Shown piece after piece: positions 35,601 through 42,420 of a stretch of DNA of 64,000 nt. The stretch is taken from the NCBI GenBank assembly GCA_010279815.1, contig QEOQ01000256.1:534986-598985 (forward strand), read 5' to 3'. The stretch is from Brachionus plicatilis (Eukaryota; Rotifera; Eurotatoria; Ploima; Brachionidae). The position numbers and the translations under genes were made by a program. Numbering within the stretch: position 1 is the stretch's first letter; each line of letters begins with the position of its first letter. The notes beneath the pieces are model-generated. The model was not told the origin of the DNA, searched no databases, and saw only the letters and a program-made list of their open reading frames with translations.

Positions 35601-38600
35601 AATGCACATTTTAAATGGATTCTATTTCTTATTGAAAAATGACACTCGGAAAATCTTGATAGAAAAAAAATTGATTTTGCCAAAAAAATAATTTTTAGCA
35701 GTGATTTAATTAAAAATTGTTCTTTCCAAAAAAACCTTCTCGGAAGCTTATTGCGATTTTTTTAATTTTAAGAAAAATGCCTGCTAATTGCTACTTAGTG
35801 CCAATCTACTTGATCGCCAAATTAAGCATGAGCTCAGTTTAATCGAGTGGCAGGGGTCTGGGCGTATTCCTTCCAATCGGCTATTGCTTGTAACTTGGCA
35901 ATCTGGCTTTGTCTGTGACAAAAAAAGCAGCAATTTTGATTAAAATTTTGCCGATTTCGGATATGTTGCACAATTCAATAATCACTGAATCAATCATAAA
36001 GAATTAAATTCTAAATGAATATTTGATTAATGGATTCTTTTTTTTATTAGATGAAAAAATAAAAAATTAATTAAAAAATGCAAAATTAAAATTTCCTATT
36101 AAATTAAATTTTTATTATCTAAGCTAAAAATTTTCTTCATATCCGATGTGATCGACCAAATTTAATCCTAATTGTTAGAAGAAAAAAAATATGAAAAAAA
36201 CACCTACTTAATTTTTGATTTAATTTAGGTATTTGACTGAGAGAGAGAAAAAGCTGCGCCAGAGACGCAAGCATGCCGAGGAGTTGTTGGCGTGGAAGAA
36301 AAAATTGGACGACGAAGAACTCAGAGTCAGAGAAATCGAGAAACAAGGTAATTTTTTTATTTAAGCAGAGTTCGACTGGCTCACTATTTTGACTTTTTGT
36401 TTAAAAAAATATATTTTTTTTCAAATAGTTAAATTTAATGAAAAATTAAATAAGAAAATTATTTTTTGAAAAAATGGTTTAATATAAAAGCAAGGATATT
36501 TTAGGACTTAAAAGATAAAAAAACATCCCACTCTAAGATTTTGCACTTGTATTTATCTTTTCATTATTCTGACATTTTTCTAAATTTTACTGGGTTATCA
36601 TTAATAATCAAAAAAAAATTACCTCCTGTACTTAATAAAGCATGTACTTAATAAGCCATGGAATATTTTTTAAGCTTCTTCGGATTTAATTCTGCATTAT
36701 TTCATATTATTTGAAAAAGAATTAAGCTCAAATCCGAAATAAAAAAAGTTAAAATATTTTAGTAAAAAATTTTAAAATTATCAAATTTTTTCTAAATTTC
36801 CTGGATTTTGTTTTTAATTAAAAAAACATTTTTTTTTACTTTTTGTGCCGGAAAAATTTAAAAAAAATTAAATATACGAATAAATAAATTTTTTTTTTTT
36901 TCGCATTTGAACCCGATTTTTTTTCAAATAGTATGATTAAACATTAAATACCAGAAATTCTAAAATTGAGGAGATCTTAGAAGTAACGATACCATAACAT
37001 TGGTGAAATGGTATTCAGATAAAGGGTTACTCAAAATAAGTTTTCGGGTTATAATGCCACATTACAGAAAAAAAACAAGGGAATACGGTAAGTCATCCTA
37101 AAAATATGTATAAATTTTTTTTATTTTTATCTTTTGATTATGTCAAATAAAATCGGCTCAAACGAAGCCTACAGCCTGAGGAGCACTCTTCTGATATTAT
37201 TTTTTAAATAAAAAAATTAATAAATACAAAAAAAATAAAAAATTGTCAATTGACATAAAATTTTTCTAAATTAAATTAAAAAAGTATTCTTGACGTATTT
37301 GTTAGAACATAAAAAATTAAATTTCCAAAAATTTACTAAAAATATTTAAGATTTTGATTTTTTTCTGACAATTTTTCCTTGAGGATGAGGATGCATTATA
37401 TTTAAAAAAAATAATCTAATAAAGGTCTAATAAAGAATACATTATCAACTAAAATTATCTAAAATGAGAGAATTAAAAGAGTCTGAGACTATTTTATAAT
37501 CTAAATTGAGAATTTGAAGCTTTAAAAGGTAGAGGGATTCGCCAAAAAAATGGTTGATTTTCCTCTCTTATTTCTGAAAAATTTAAAAAGAATTTAAAAA
37601 AATTAATATTTTAAATCAATCTTTTATTTGGACCAATAATAAAAAATAATAAAATAAAATTTTTGATGCATTAGTTGGAATTTAACTTAAATAAATTTCC
37701 AAAAAAATTTATTAGGAAAATTTAAGATTTTAATTTTCATCTGATAATATTTCCTTGAGGACGCACAATTTATATTTAAAAATAATAAGGGGTCTTGTAA
37801 AGCTGATGACCAGTGGTCATGAAATTTCATGACCAGGTGAGATTCATGACCAGGTGAGATTCATGACCAGGTGTGAAATATACTGGTCATAAAAAATTTT
37901 ACCTGGTCATATAAAAAATCATCTTGTCATTATATAAACACTTTTAATTAGAAATTTTTATTTAAAATAATGTCCAATTGTTTAAATTCTAGTCTTTTGA
38001 ATTAAATTATCAATAAAAATATAGACAATCACATTATTTTTTTGTTAGAATATTTTTTACATGATCATTTCTTGGTAATTCTGGCTTGCTCAAATTTGGG
38101 TTAAGATTTTCCGCTGTAATAACAGCTAATATATCCATTTTATATCAAATTATTATTTTTTTTACATAAAATAAAATAATGCTCAACAAAAATCTAATAA
38201 TTTCCAAAAAAAAAATTTAGCGCGAGAAAAGCAGAACTAAATTCTATTTTTGATTAGTTTTTTTTCAAGTTATTTGATTGGTTATAAAAATTTTCAACCT
38301 GGTCATATGAATTTTTACCTGGTCATAAATTTTTTCTTTTTTTTTATTTTTTTTCACACCTGGTCATGAATCTCACCTGGTCATGAAATTTCATGACCAC
38401 TGGTCATCAGCTTTACAAGACCCATAATAAGGTCTAATTAAGAATAAATTATCAACTAAAATGATCTGAAATGAGAGAATTAAAACAGTCTGAGACTTTT
38501 TTATATTATAGTTAGATAATTTGAGGCCTTGAAAGGTAGAGGGGTTTCGCCAAATAAATGATTGATTTTTCGCTTCTCTTATTTCTGAAAAATTTTTAAA

Positions 38601-40982
38601 AAATTAAAAAATTAATTTAATAAATTAATCTTTTATTTTGACTAATAATAAAATTAATATTTTTGAAATATTATTTTGAATATAACTTAAAAAAATTTCC
38701 AAAAATTTACTAAAAATATTTAAGGTTTTAATTTTTTTCTGAAAATTTTTCCTTGAGGATGAGGATGCATTATATTTAAAAAAATATGAGGTCTAATTAA
38801 GATTACATAATCTAAAATGAGAAAAATAAAAAAGTCTTGGTAAGATAATTTGAAGCCTTGAAAGGTAGAGGGATTTCGCCAAAAAAATGGTTGATTTTCT
38901 TCTCTTATTTCTGAAAAATTAAAAAAAAATTAAAAAAAATTTTAAAAATTAATTTAATAAATTGAACTTGAAAAAAAATGGGTTTTAAAAATTTTGTGCG
39001 CCGAACTTTGTACCTAAGCTTTTGTTTTAATTTTGCTAAAAATTTCTAAAGCTAACCAAGTGTTGAAAAAAAAATCCAAACAGTCGCCCACTAAGAATGA
39101 AAAAAAGACCAAAAGCGAAGATCAAGAAGCTGATTTGGACGCGGTAGAAGAGGACGTGAGCGCTGATGTTGTCAAGACCGAGTCAAAATTGGCTCCTGTG
39201 TCCACCAGAACCATAGCCACTTCGATCAATGAAAACTCGTATGCCGAATCGTTCGATTCGTCAACCATTTCCACTGTTCAAGAAGCAAAATCCAAAAATT
39301 TTACCAAAAAATCCAGAGACGACTCCCAGTCCAATCTGATGCCCGCCTCCATACTCAACAGCATACCCACTCAGCTGAACAACTCCGGGTCCAAGAGCGA
39401 CACCAGAGACGACGATACCGCCAAGGACTCTTCGTCCAGCTCGTTCAGCGAGCTCACCGGGCCTACGCCGCCATCCAGCACCTCGAGCAGTGTCCGCGAG
39501 CTCGAACAAAAGGTCAAAGAGCTCAAAAATGAATATTTGAAAAAGAAAAACGAGGCCGAAAAGCTCGGAAAAATGCTCAAAGAAACGGAAAAAATCAAAA
39601 TCAGGGAAAAAGAGGAACAATTGCGCAAAAAAATCCAGTCCTACGACCACAAATTGGAAAAAATAAAGAGTGCACTGAGCCAAAAGGACAAACAAAAATT
39701 GGAAAAGCAAGAAGAAACTTCCGACGACGCCAAATCGTCTTCGACCAGCACCAAGCCGGCGTACGAAGACGATTTCGAGTCGGAAAAAGCGAGCAAGCAC
39801 TCGCAGGTCCACACAAAAATTGAAGACGACCAAAAGAGTACAGCTAGCGAGATCAGCGAGGACTTGATGGAAAATGGCGCTAGTCACAGCCACATGAAAT
39901 TGGACGGCTTGGAAGATGGCGAAGAAAATTCCGCCAGTCTCAACTCTTCCACGGACACGCAAATTTTAATTTTGGGCAGCAGTCGCCAGGCCAAAGACAA
40001 AGAACAGTCCGATAGAGAGATAGAAAAGTTTGGCCAACAGGACATGGCCATACAGGCGTTTTTGAACAGCTGTCTGGACCAGGCCATTGACCAAATGATC
40101 GAGCTCAAGAACTCCAAGAACAGCAAGCTCATTGCTGAACAATACAGAGAGACCATGGAAGAATTGGACGCGTCAGGCTCCGGGGAAGAGACATCGGATG
40201 ACGAGCACATGTCTGATGAGCTCATGTCAACTGTCAAGATACCCATACCGCCCATTGATTTGGACCAAGATTTTGAAGAAGATGGCAAGCAGAAAAAAGC
40301 CACCGATGGTCTTGACGAAAGTGCCAAGCCAGTGGTTCTGAATGTTCCGTTTGAGAGGCAAAAGGTGTCGCTGTTGGTCGACCAGGCCATCCACAACTAT
40401 TATTGGAAACATTTGGCCAGTCTTCAAACTTTGCTGGAAACAAACAGTGCCAACGAGGCCAGCAACCTGTATGACGAACAATCGCTGGAAGAGTTCTTCA
40501 GGCCCGAGGCTCAGTTCAAAGAGAGCGAGTTGAGCTTCAAAAAAATGGTGCTGGACTTGACCGGAGAGCTGATGTATGACTTGTACTTGGAGAAGTTTGA
40601 GCAGGCGGATGTTGTGTCCGAATATTTGCCGGGACACTTGAGGCCGCTGAGAAAGAAACACTTCAGGTCGTATCTGAGGGGACCTGGCGATCTGGCCAAG
40701 GTGAAAGAGCTGGTGGGCAGAAAAGTGCTCGACTTGTTCAAGCTGGGCCCAGAGAAAGAGAACAGAGACAAGGCGAGGTCCAAGTGGCGAATTCAGAAAA
40801 AGCTCGACTTGGTCGACGGCCTGCTGGACGTGGAAATGCGCGAACAAGAACACGAATGGTCCAACTATGAAATAGAAGAGTACGAGGCCAAGCTTTTGAT
40901 TTCCAACAGTGTGTTCGACTTGGTACTCAAGGACACAATTGATTGTGTTCAATCTACACTCATTAAGAAAAATTCTATGTAA
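14545..40982 (+). CDS. CEP350: CEP350 homologue, eight exons, complete frame
   Basis: Exons: 14545-14626, 14678-15193, 24153-26167, 30127-30955, 31022-31284, 34297-34643, 36229-36347 and 39052-40982. The sum is 6,102 bases, 2,033 codons plus TAA, and phases match at every junction. Conserved blocks occur in vertebrate CEP350 order: an N-terminal helix (DESWKVIGNLKSGMRDLEEK), the TTSSWRIGENL block, a LQELYRKQ coiled coil, YSPASLERLL with AQQDTVALAQYLK, KYMHEEELRSKHQADLL, REKKLRQRRKHAEELLAW, another coiled coil, and the globular C-terminus. CEP350 recruits FOP to centrosomes and helps anchor microtubules and stabilise centrioles. The product is shorter than human CEP350 (about 3,100) and no CAP-Gly domain is present. 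Intron 5 contains an assembly gap, which could hide a phase-0 exon. Confidence 0.88.
14678..15193 (+). CDS. CEP350: CEP350 exon 2, N-terminal helix
   Basis: The acceptor is ACAAAG. Residues about 28-55 form the helix aligned to the N-terminus of vertebrate CEP350 (SWKVIGNLKSGMRDLEEKL). The rest is Ser/Asn/Tyr-rich and unstructured. The donor G|GTATTT leaves phase 1, matched exactly by the acceptor at 24152 almost 9 kb away. Confidence 0.8.
15543..15780. mobile_element. Short fold-back MITE
   Basis: 238 bp with long mirrored arms: TTATTTATTGTACATTTTTA on the left, its complement on the right. Ends are GGTAAA and TTTGCC; the flanks AAAAAAAAT and AAAAAAATT resemble a 9-bp duplication. It resembles the GGCA-ended family in its ends. 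Confidence 0.65.
16520..16850. repeat. TACGTAA-rich repeat, probable MITE remnant
   Basis: Several ACGTAAA and TTTACGT motifs lie in both orientations (about 16535-16600 and 16678-16835), like those of the palindrome at 22290-23420 and the arms near 26850-27180. Boundaries are not resolved. Confidence 0.4.
18988..19283. mobile_element. Fold-back MITE with a single recognisable GGCATTGTG end
   Basis: Inverted arms: GTTTTATAGCTTTTGTTCTA at about 19032 and its near-complement at about 19243-19262, plus TGAAACAACTTTTGTTTCA facing GAAACAAAAGTTGTTTCA. The left end GGCATTGTGAAATTTCAT is shared with the family at 2341 and 44566. The right terminal motif is missing. Confidence 0.6.
22290..23420. mobile_element. 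Large fold-back element, about 1.1 kb
   Basis: The arms 22480-22838 and 23012-23392 are nearly identical inverted copies about 360-380 bp long, around a spacer of about 175 bp. The same peptide frame (MMHGLMPFLIQELI) therefore appears on both strands. Outer parts carry clustered ACGTAAAATTACGT and ATTTCACGT motifs. The left arm has an extra internal stretch (about 22361-22463). The right arm ends near TTTTTCGTAGC. No transposase is recognised. Exact ends and target duplication are not resolved. Confidence 0.75.
23466..23639. mobile_element. Short TA-flanked MITE
   Basis: Ends CAGTACAA and TTGTACTG flanked by TA on both sides (23464-23465 and 23640-23641). The interior is an imperfect inverted repeat of CTTCCTC/GAGGAAG units. 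At 174 bp and CAGT-ended it fits a Tc1/mariner-type MITE, a different family from 2848-3346. Confidence 0.65.
24153..26167 (+). CDS. CEP350: CEP350 exon 3: SSW block, coiled coil, IQ motif
   Basis: The largest exon, residues about 200-871. It contains the conserved AIITTSSWRIGENL block, YDLNDIQKYIQSQ leading into a charged coiled coil with KKLQELYRKQR (residues about 438-490), and an IQ-type motif IQHAYRLYRARR matching IQxxxRxxxxR (residue about 725). A run of nine prolines (about 752-760) and NYTDDFMTF, like the SYEDDF motif of CEP350, follow. The calmodulin link is inferred from the motif alone. The exon is strikingly GC-rich against its introns, which creates long meaningless frames on both strands. 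Confidence 0.9.
26184..26550. repeat. Tandem array, unit about 125 bp, three copies
   Basis: Copies start at about 26184, 26309 and 26431 with AGTCRTMTTATTTTAGA, and each carries a GCTCCTTCAGA-like core. More copies follow at 27706 and 27825, beyond the insertion at 26552-27696. Confidence 0.75.
26552..27696. mobile_element. Composite inverted-repeat element inside the tandem array
   Basis: The ends GGTTTTGTGAATTTCAAAAA and TTTTTGAAATTCACAATTCC face each other. Flanks AAAAAAGCC and AAAAAAGCT suggest a 9-bp duplication (8 of 9). A second pair lies inside: TTTTTTGGTAGCAGCTAATT near 26620 and its complement near 27350. A third is around the AGGAACTACTTT / AAGTAGTTCCT arms (26850-27170), so this may be several nested elements. 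The TGTGAATTT end links it to the GGCA-ended family. Confidence 0.65.
27706..27888. repeat. Tandem array continuation
   Basis: Begins AGTCATCTTATTTTAGTCT and includes GCTTTAGCTCCTTCAGA, matching the units at 26184-26550. The next unit, from about 27825, is interrupted by the element at 27889-28472 and resumes after it with GCTCCTTTCAATTCATAAAA. Confidence 0.7.
27889..28472. mobile_element. Fold-back element with TACTAAAACACTAACCCC ends
   Basis: TACTAAAACACTAACCCC at about 27901-27918 faces its complement at about 28445-28462. Arms extend inward with GAATTTTCTGTAC and AAAATTTTTAATTTT mirrored. It is inserted within one unit of the tandem array. The target duplication is not clear. Confidence 0.65.
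30127..30955 (+). CDS. CEP350: CEP350 exon 4: YSPASLERLL / AQQDTVALAQ block
   Basis: The acceptor is TTCTAAG, phase 0. The N-terminal part is Ser/Thr-rich. Residues about 938-990 hold RYSPASLERLLHAGINYLD and IGFAQQDTVALAQYLK, matching the vertebrate RYSPAGL and LAQQESVSLAQ block. A Ser-run linker follows. The donor A|GTAGAA leaves phase 1, completed by the next exon to Met. The open frame past the donor reaches a stop at 30969, so an unspliced transcript would truncate the protein. Confidence 0.88.
31022..31284 (+). CDS. CEP350: CEP350 exon 5: HEEELR/ELAWLE coiled coil
   Basis: The preceding intron is only 66 bp and ends ATCAAG. The exon encodes FKKFTGEIVKKYMHEEELR, LLKLREKALVEKTKSELAWL and KGEDEKMPL (residues about 1148-1235), the most conserved CEP350 segment in the window. 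The donor CAG|GTGAAT is phase 0. Confidence 0.92.
32893..33236. other. Assembly gap (N run)
   Basis: 344 undetermined bases. They lie in CEP350 intron 5 between phase-compatible exons, so a hidden exon is possible only if its length is a multiple of three. Confidence 0.99.
33340..33530 (-). pseudogene. Transposase-like C-terminal tail remnant
   Basis: The minus-strand translation gives KIEGNRKRGRPKIAKPV-stop, an AT-hook-like KRGRP tail of the kind seen at the C-terminus of some DNA-transposon proteins, followed by degenerate sequence. A similar RKRSQPSKTSPALQRQ tail occurs at about 50696. The assignment is tentative. Confidence 0.3.
33781..34093. mobile_element. hAT-like MITE with perfect 8-bp duplication
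   Basis: 313 bp from CAGAGTTGTTTAG to TTAAACAACTCTG, flanked on both sides by GTACTGAG (33773-33780 and 34094-34101). The arms hold AAGTCCAAGTC / GACTTGGACTT repeats. The central stretch (TTTATATACTCTTGGGTTGT) is shared with 11355-12793. CAGAGTTG ends and 8-bp duplication are typical of hAT. Confidence 0.85.
34297..34643 (+). CDS. CEP350: CEP350 exon 6
   Basis: The acceptor is ATTAG, phase 0. It encodes a basic helix (EVQRKVAESRLKLLSQH, WCQKKLKRHS), then an Asn/Ser-rich acidic linker, ending FNTEK at a phase-2 donor GTCAGT. It corresponds to the segment between the two charged coiled coils of vertebrate CEP350. Residues about 1236-1351. Confidence 0.82.
34789..35298 (-). CDS. Antisense single-exon gene; secreted peptide-precursor-like, C-terminal RFG
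   Basis: 169 residues, nested on the opposite strand within CEP350 intron 6. The first about 28 residues have a hydrophobic stretch (VILVIGLVVIIGEIRC), fitting a signal peptide or membrane anchor. Basic clusters lie at GLRRRD, EPRRPL and KQKHRRP. The last residues are LYHRFG-stop; a terminal Gly after Arg-Phe would allow an amidated RF-amide after processing at KHRR. The middle (EFRTRLEKYFSPELIQKM) is charged and helical. Base composition is clearly coding-like against the AT-rich intron. No known precursor family is recognised, and the mature peptide after KHRR would be long for an RFamide. A plain membrane or secreted protein is the alternative. Confidence 0.6.
   Translation of the reverse strand: MVFNLIEKWSRVILVIGLVVIIGEIRCYRLMESMNELGTGNLKAPIGLRRRDFSPLALSHEPLDDEFRTRLEKYFSPELIQKMTELIMTNQRIKEKQNADLVPNFSLGVDDEPRRPLPFFDPTNTDPGKNAFVEAFKQKHRRPTPKAQSQSTTTESNASILMHLYHRFG
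35299..36228. other. Rest of CEP350 intron 6
   Basis: Lies upstream of the antisense gene and should hold its promoter. Apart from the possible orphan exon at 35834-35912 and a doubtful minus-strand tail near 36119-36163 (VDHIGYEEN-like), nothing coding is seen. Confidence 0.4.
35834..35912 (-). CDS. Possible orphan terminal exon
   Basis: On the minus strand a GTCACAG acceptor is followed by an open frame ending AIADWKEYAQTPATRLN-stop (35834-35836), in a small island richer in G+C than its surroundings. No partner exon was found. An alternative reading starts at an ATG near 35998 and runs through the acceptor to a different stop. The family is not recognised, and it could be non-coding. Confidence 0.3.
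36229..36347 (+). CDS. CEP350: CEP350 exon 7: coiled-coil segment
   Basis: A 119-base exon after a TTTAG acceptor. It encodes LTEREKKLRQRRKHAEELL and AWKKKLDDEELRVREIEKQ, nearly collinear with the vertebrate LTKREQKLMQRRQHAEELL segment. Phase 2 in, phase 1 out. Residues about 1351-1391. Confidence 0.92.
37378..38930. repeat. Tandem array, unit about 360 bp, three copies, one disrupted
   Basis: Units start CCTTGAGGA at about 37378, 37753 and 38750. Shared landmarks in each are GGTCTAAT, AATGAGAGAATTAAA, AAAGGTAGAGGG and TTTCGCCAAA. Copy 2 is split by the 634-bp element at 37790-38423. Without the insertion, copies are about 375 and 355 bp. Confidence 0.8.
37790..38423. mobile_element. Inverted-repeat element with perfect 8-bp duplication (GGTCATGA repeats)
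   Basis: The ends GGGTCTTGTAAAGCTGATGA and its complement are flanked by ATAATAAG on both sides (37782-37789 and 38424-38431). The arms carry repeated ACCTGGTCAT / ATGACCAGGT motifs, some self-complementary around GAAATTTC. Intact neighbouring units show the empty site. An 8-bp duplication fits hAT or P; the GGG terminus is not a classical hAT CAG end. No open frame. Confidence 0.8.
39052..40982 (+). CDS. CEP350: CEP350 exon 8: coiled coil and C-terminal domain, no CAP-Gly
   Basis: One 643-codon terminal exon. Residues about 1536-1613 form a coiled coil (SSVRELEQKVKELKNEYLKK), followed by AYEDDFESEK, the conserved YEDDFE motif. The FLNSCLDQAIDQMIELKN helix (about 1735) matches the vertebrate LLKVFVKDTVNQL helix. 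From residue about 1829 (VSLLVDQAIHNYYWKH) to the end the exon aligns with the vertebrate C-terminus, including FKKMVLDLTGELMYD, GRKVLDLF, HEWSNYEIEEYEAKL and LKDTIDCVQ. In vertebrates the CAP-Gly domain lies between the coiled coil and this C-terminal part. Here that interval is an acidic low-complexity linker without any GKNDG-type motif. Confidence 0.9.
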
Positions 40983-41125
40983 AAATCAATTATTTTCTCT
41001 TAAACAATTAGCAGACAACAAAATTATTTTATTTCCAATTTATTTATTTAAACAATTGATTGATTTTTGATTGTTTTATTCTCTTTTTTATTTTTGTATT
41101 TTAATTCTCTCTCAAATGCTTGAAA

Positions 41126-41211
41126 ATGTTTAAAGTAGACTTTTCGACTAGAGGCACTTGTTTGCTGATTTTTTTGCTGACTTTGCAGTTGCCGTGCGGC
41201 AAATTTGAAGA
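41126..41211 (+). CDS. Signal-peptide-like first exon of an unknown gene
   Basis: The ATG opens MFKVDFSTRGTCLLIFLLTL followed by QLPCGKFEE, a basic N-terminus, a hydrophobic core and a plausible cleavage site, i.e. a secretory leader. A donor GTATAG follows at 41212 (phase 2); unspliced, the frame runs on as hydrophobic AT-rich filler to 41314. It begins only 143 bases after the CEP350 stop, same strand. No second exon was found; a retroelement remnant lies downstream. Confidence 0.4.
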
Positions 41212-41681
41212 GTATAGATATTTTGACTTTGTTATTTGTTTAGACATTTACTCTGAGCTTACTTTATTTTTTATTCTGATTATTAAAGGTTTTTATATTT
41301 TTTTATCGATTTAAATAACAAAATAAAAAAATTAAAAAAAAAAAAACCGAGGAGAAAAATTTTATTTCCTACTTTATTTGACACATTCCGCTTGATTCCG
41401 CAAGTTTAAAGAAAATTTGTGTTGCCCTAAATTTTGTGTTTAAGATGATCGTCGGTTTTGAGATCTACTTATGAAATATTTTTGTTAATTGTTTTAAGAA
41501 GTTACAAAAATAGATTTGAACCGACGATTTTCAAAAGACGGAATTATTAAAATTCAGTTATTTTTTTCCGTTTTTAACTTTGTTTAAATCACTTTTATTT
41601 TTTAAAAAAATATGTTACCCTGAATAATCACTTATTCATCAGCTTGTCAACTGATGCACAAAGATAAGTAAGAATTATACT
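41212..41681. other. No gene seen
   Basis: AT-rich, with no supported feature. It contains a GACGATCGTCGG-like segment near 41440 facing CCGACGAT near 41521, a loose inverted pair of unknown meaning. Confidence 0.3.
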
Positions 41682-41889
41682 TGTCACGTATCTCAGAAGT
41701 TAGACGCTTCGAAATACTGACATATACATTAAGCATTAAGCTCACATCTTGACTTAATTATAAGCTCGTGTTCTTGACACGAGCATATAGGTATAAATCA
41801 GAATTCCATTCTTAGAACTTCAGAACGTTCAATAACTTAAATAATGCTTTTAAAAGATTAAACATTGTTTTGTTATAAACCGGTTACAA
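41682..41889 (+). mobile_element. Probable LTR end of a retrotransposon with primer binding site
   Basis: A TG-initiated stretch with a TATA-like GGTATAAAT (about 41791) runs to TTACA. It is followed after two bases by TGGTAGCAC at 41891, the usual form and spacing of a tRNA primer binding site. No second LTR occurs in the window, so boundaries are provisional. Confidence 0.45.
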
Positions 41890-41899
41890 TTGGTAGCAC

Positions 41900-42420
41900 G
41901 GATAAAAACGATAATGTTTTTTATTGCACCTAAAAAGGTCATAAAATTTCACAATGTAAGCTGAATAACAAAAACAATAACTCTAAACAGTATCGTAATA
42001 CAAGAAGGGTTAATATGGTTAAGGAAGTAAAAAATGATTCAGACAATCTGAAAGAAAAGCCAGAATATGTGTACACATTAGATACAGGGAACTTTTTATA
42101 TATGTCACCAACTAAAGATGATATCACACTAACTATGGCACTTGATAGCGGATGTACAACTTCAATATTAAGCAAAAATTTTGTGGAAAGAAATAAAATA
42201 ACCGTAACGGAGTCTGATATTAGAATTAAAACGGCAAATAATAATATTGTTAAAGTAAATGGTAAAACACAAGCATAAAAATTAAATATCGAAAGTCATG
42301 TATGCGACATCGAATTCTTAGCAATCGATCATAAAGACAGTGATGGTCTGCTAGGTCTTGATTGTTTATGCGTACAGGAGCTAGTCTTAACCCAAGTGAA
42401 AGTATTTGTTAGGATGGAAT
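41900..42420 (+). pseudogene. Gag zinc knuckle and aspartic protease remnant, Ty3/Gypsy-like
   Basis: Immediately after the primer binding site comes a damaged CCHC knuckle (last half KGHKISQCKLNN, with a stop inside and the first Cys lost). A protease segment follows: MALDSGCTTSILSKNFV, with DSG as catalytic triad, and a DGLLGLDCL flap-distal motif. A stop at 42276-42278 separates the two halves of the protease. Most of gag and all of pol beyond the protease are absent. The element is non-functional. Confidence 0.75.

Larger units (their letters stand above)
36348..39051 (+). other. CEP350 intron 7
   Basis: No exon seen. It contains a tandem array of about 360-375-bp units (37378-38930) interrupted by an inverted-repeat element at 37790-38423. 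The first kilobase is plain AT-rich sequence. Confidence 0.6.

Noticed and set aside
36119..36163. Minus-strand tail reading VDHIGYEEN-stop
   Set aside because: Too short, no partner exon, and chance open frame cannot be excluded.
37790..38423. Regular ACCTGGTCAT repeats as a CRISPR-like or regulatory array
   Set aside because: They belong to arms of a transposon with a perfect 8-bp target duplication in a eukaryotic intron.
39261..40952. Minus-strand frames of 170-241 codons under CEP350 exon 8
   Set aside because: Shadows of the coding strand; composition follows the complement of CEP350.
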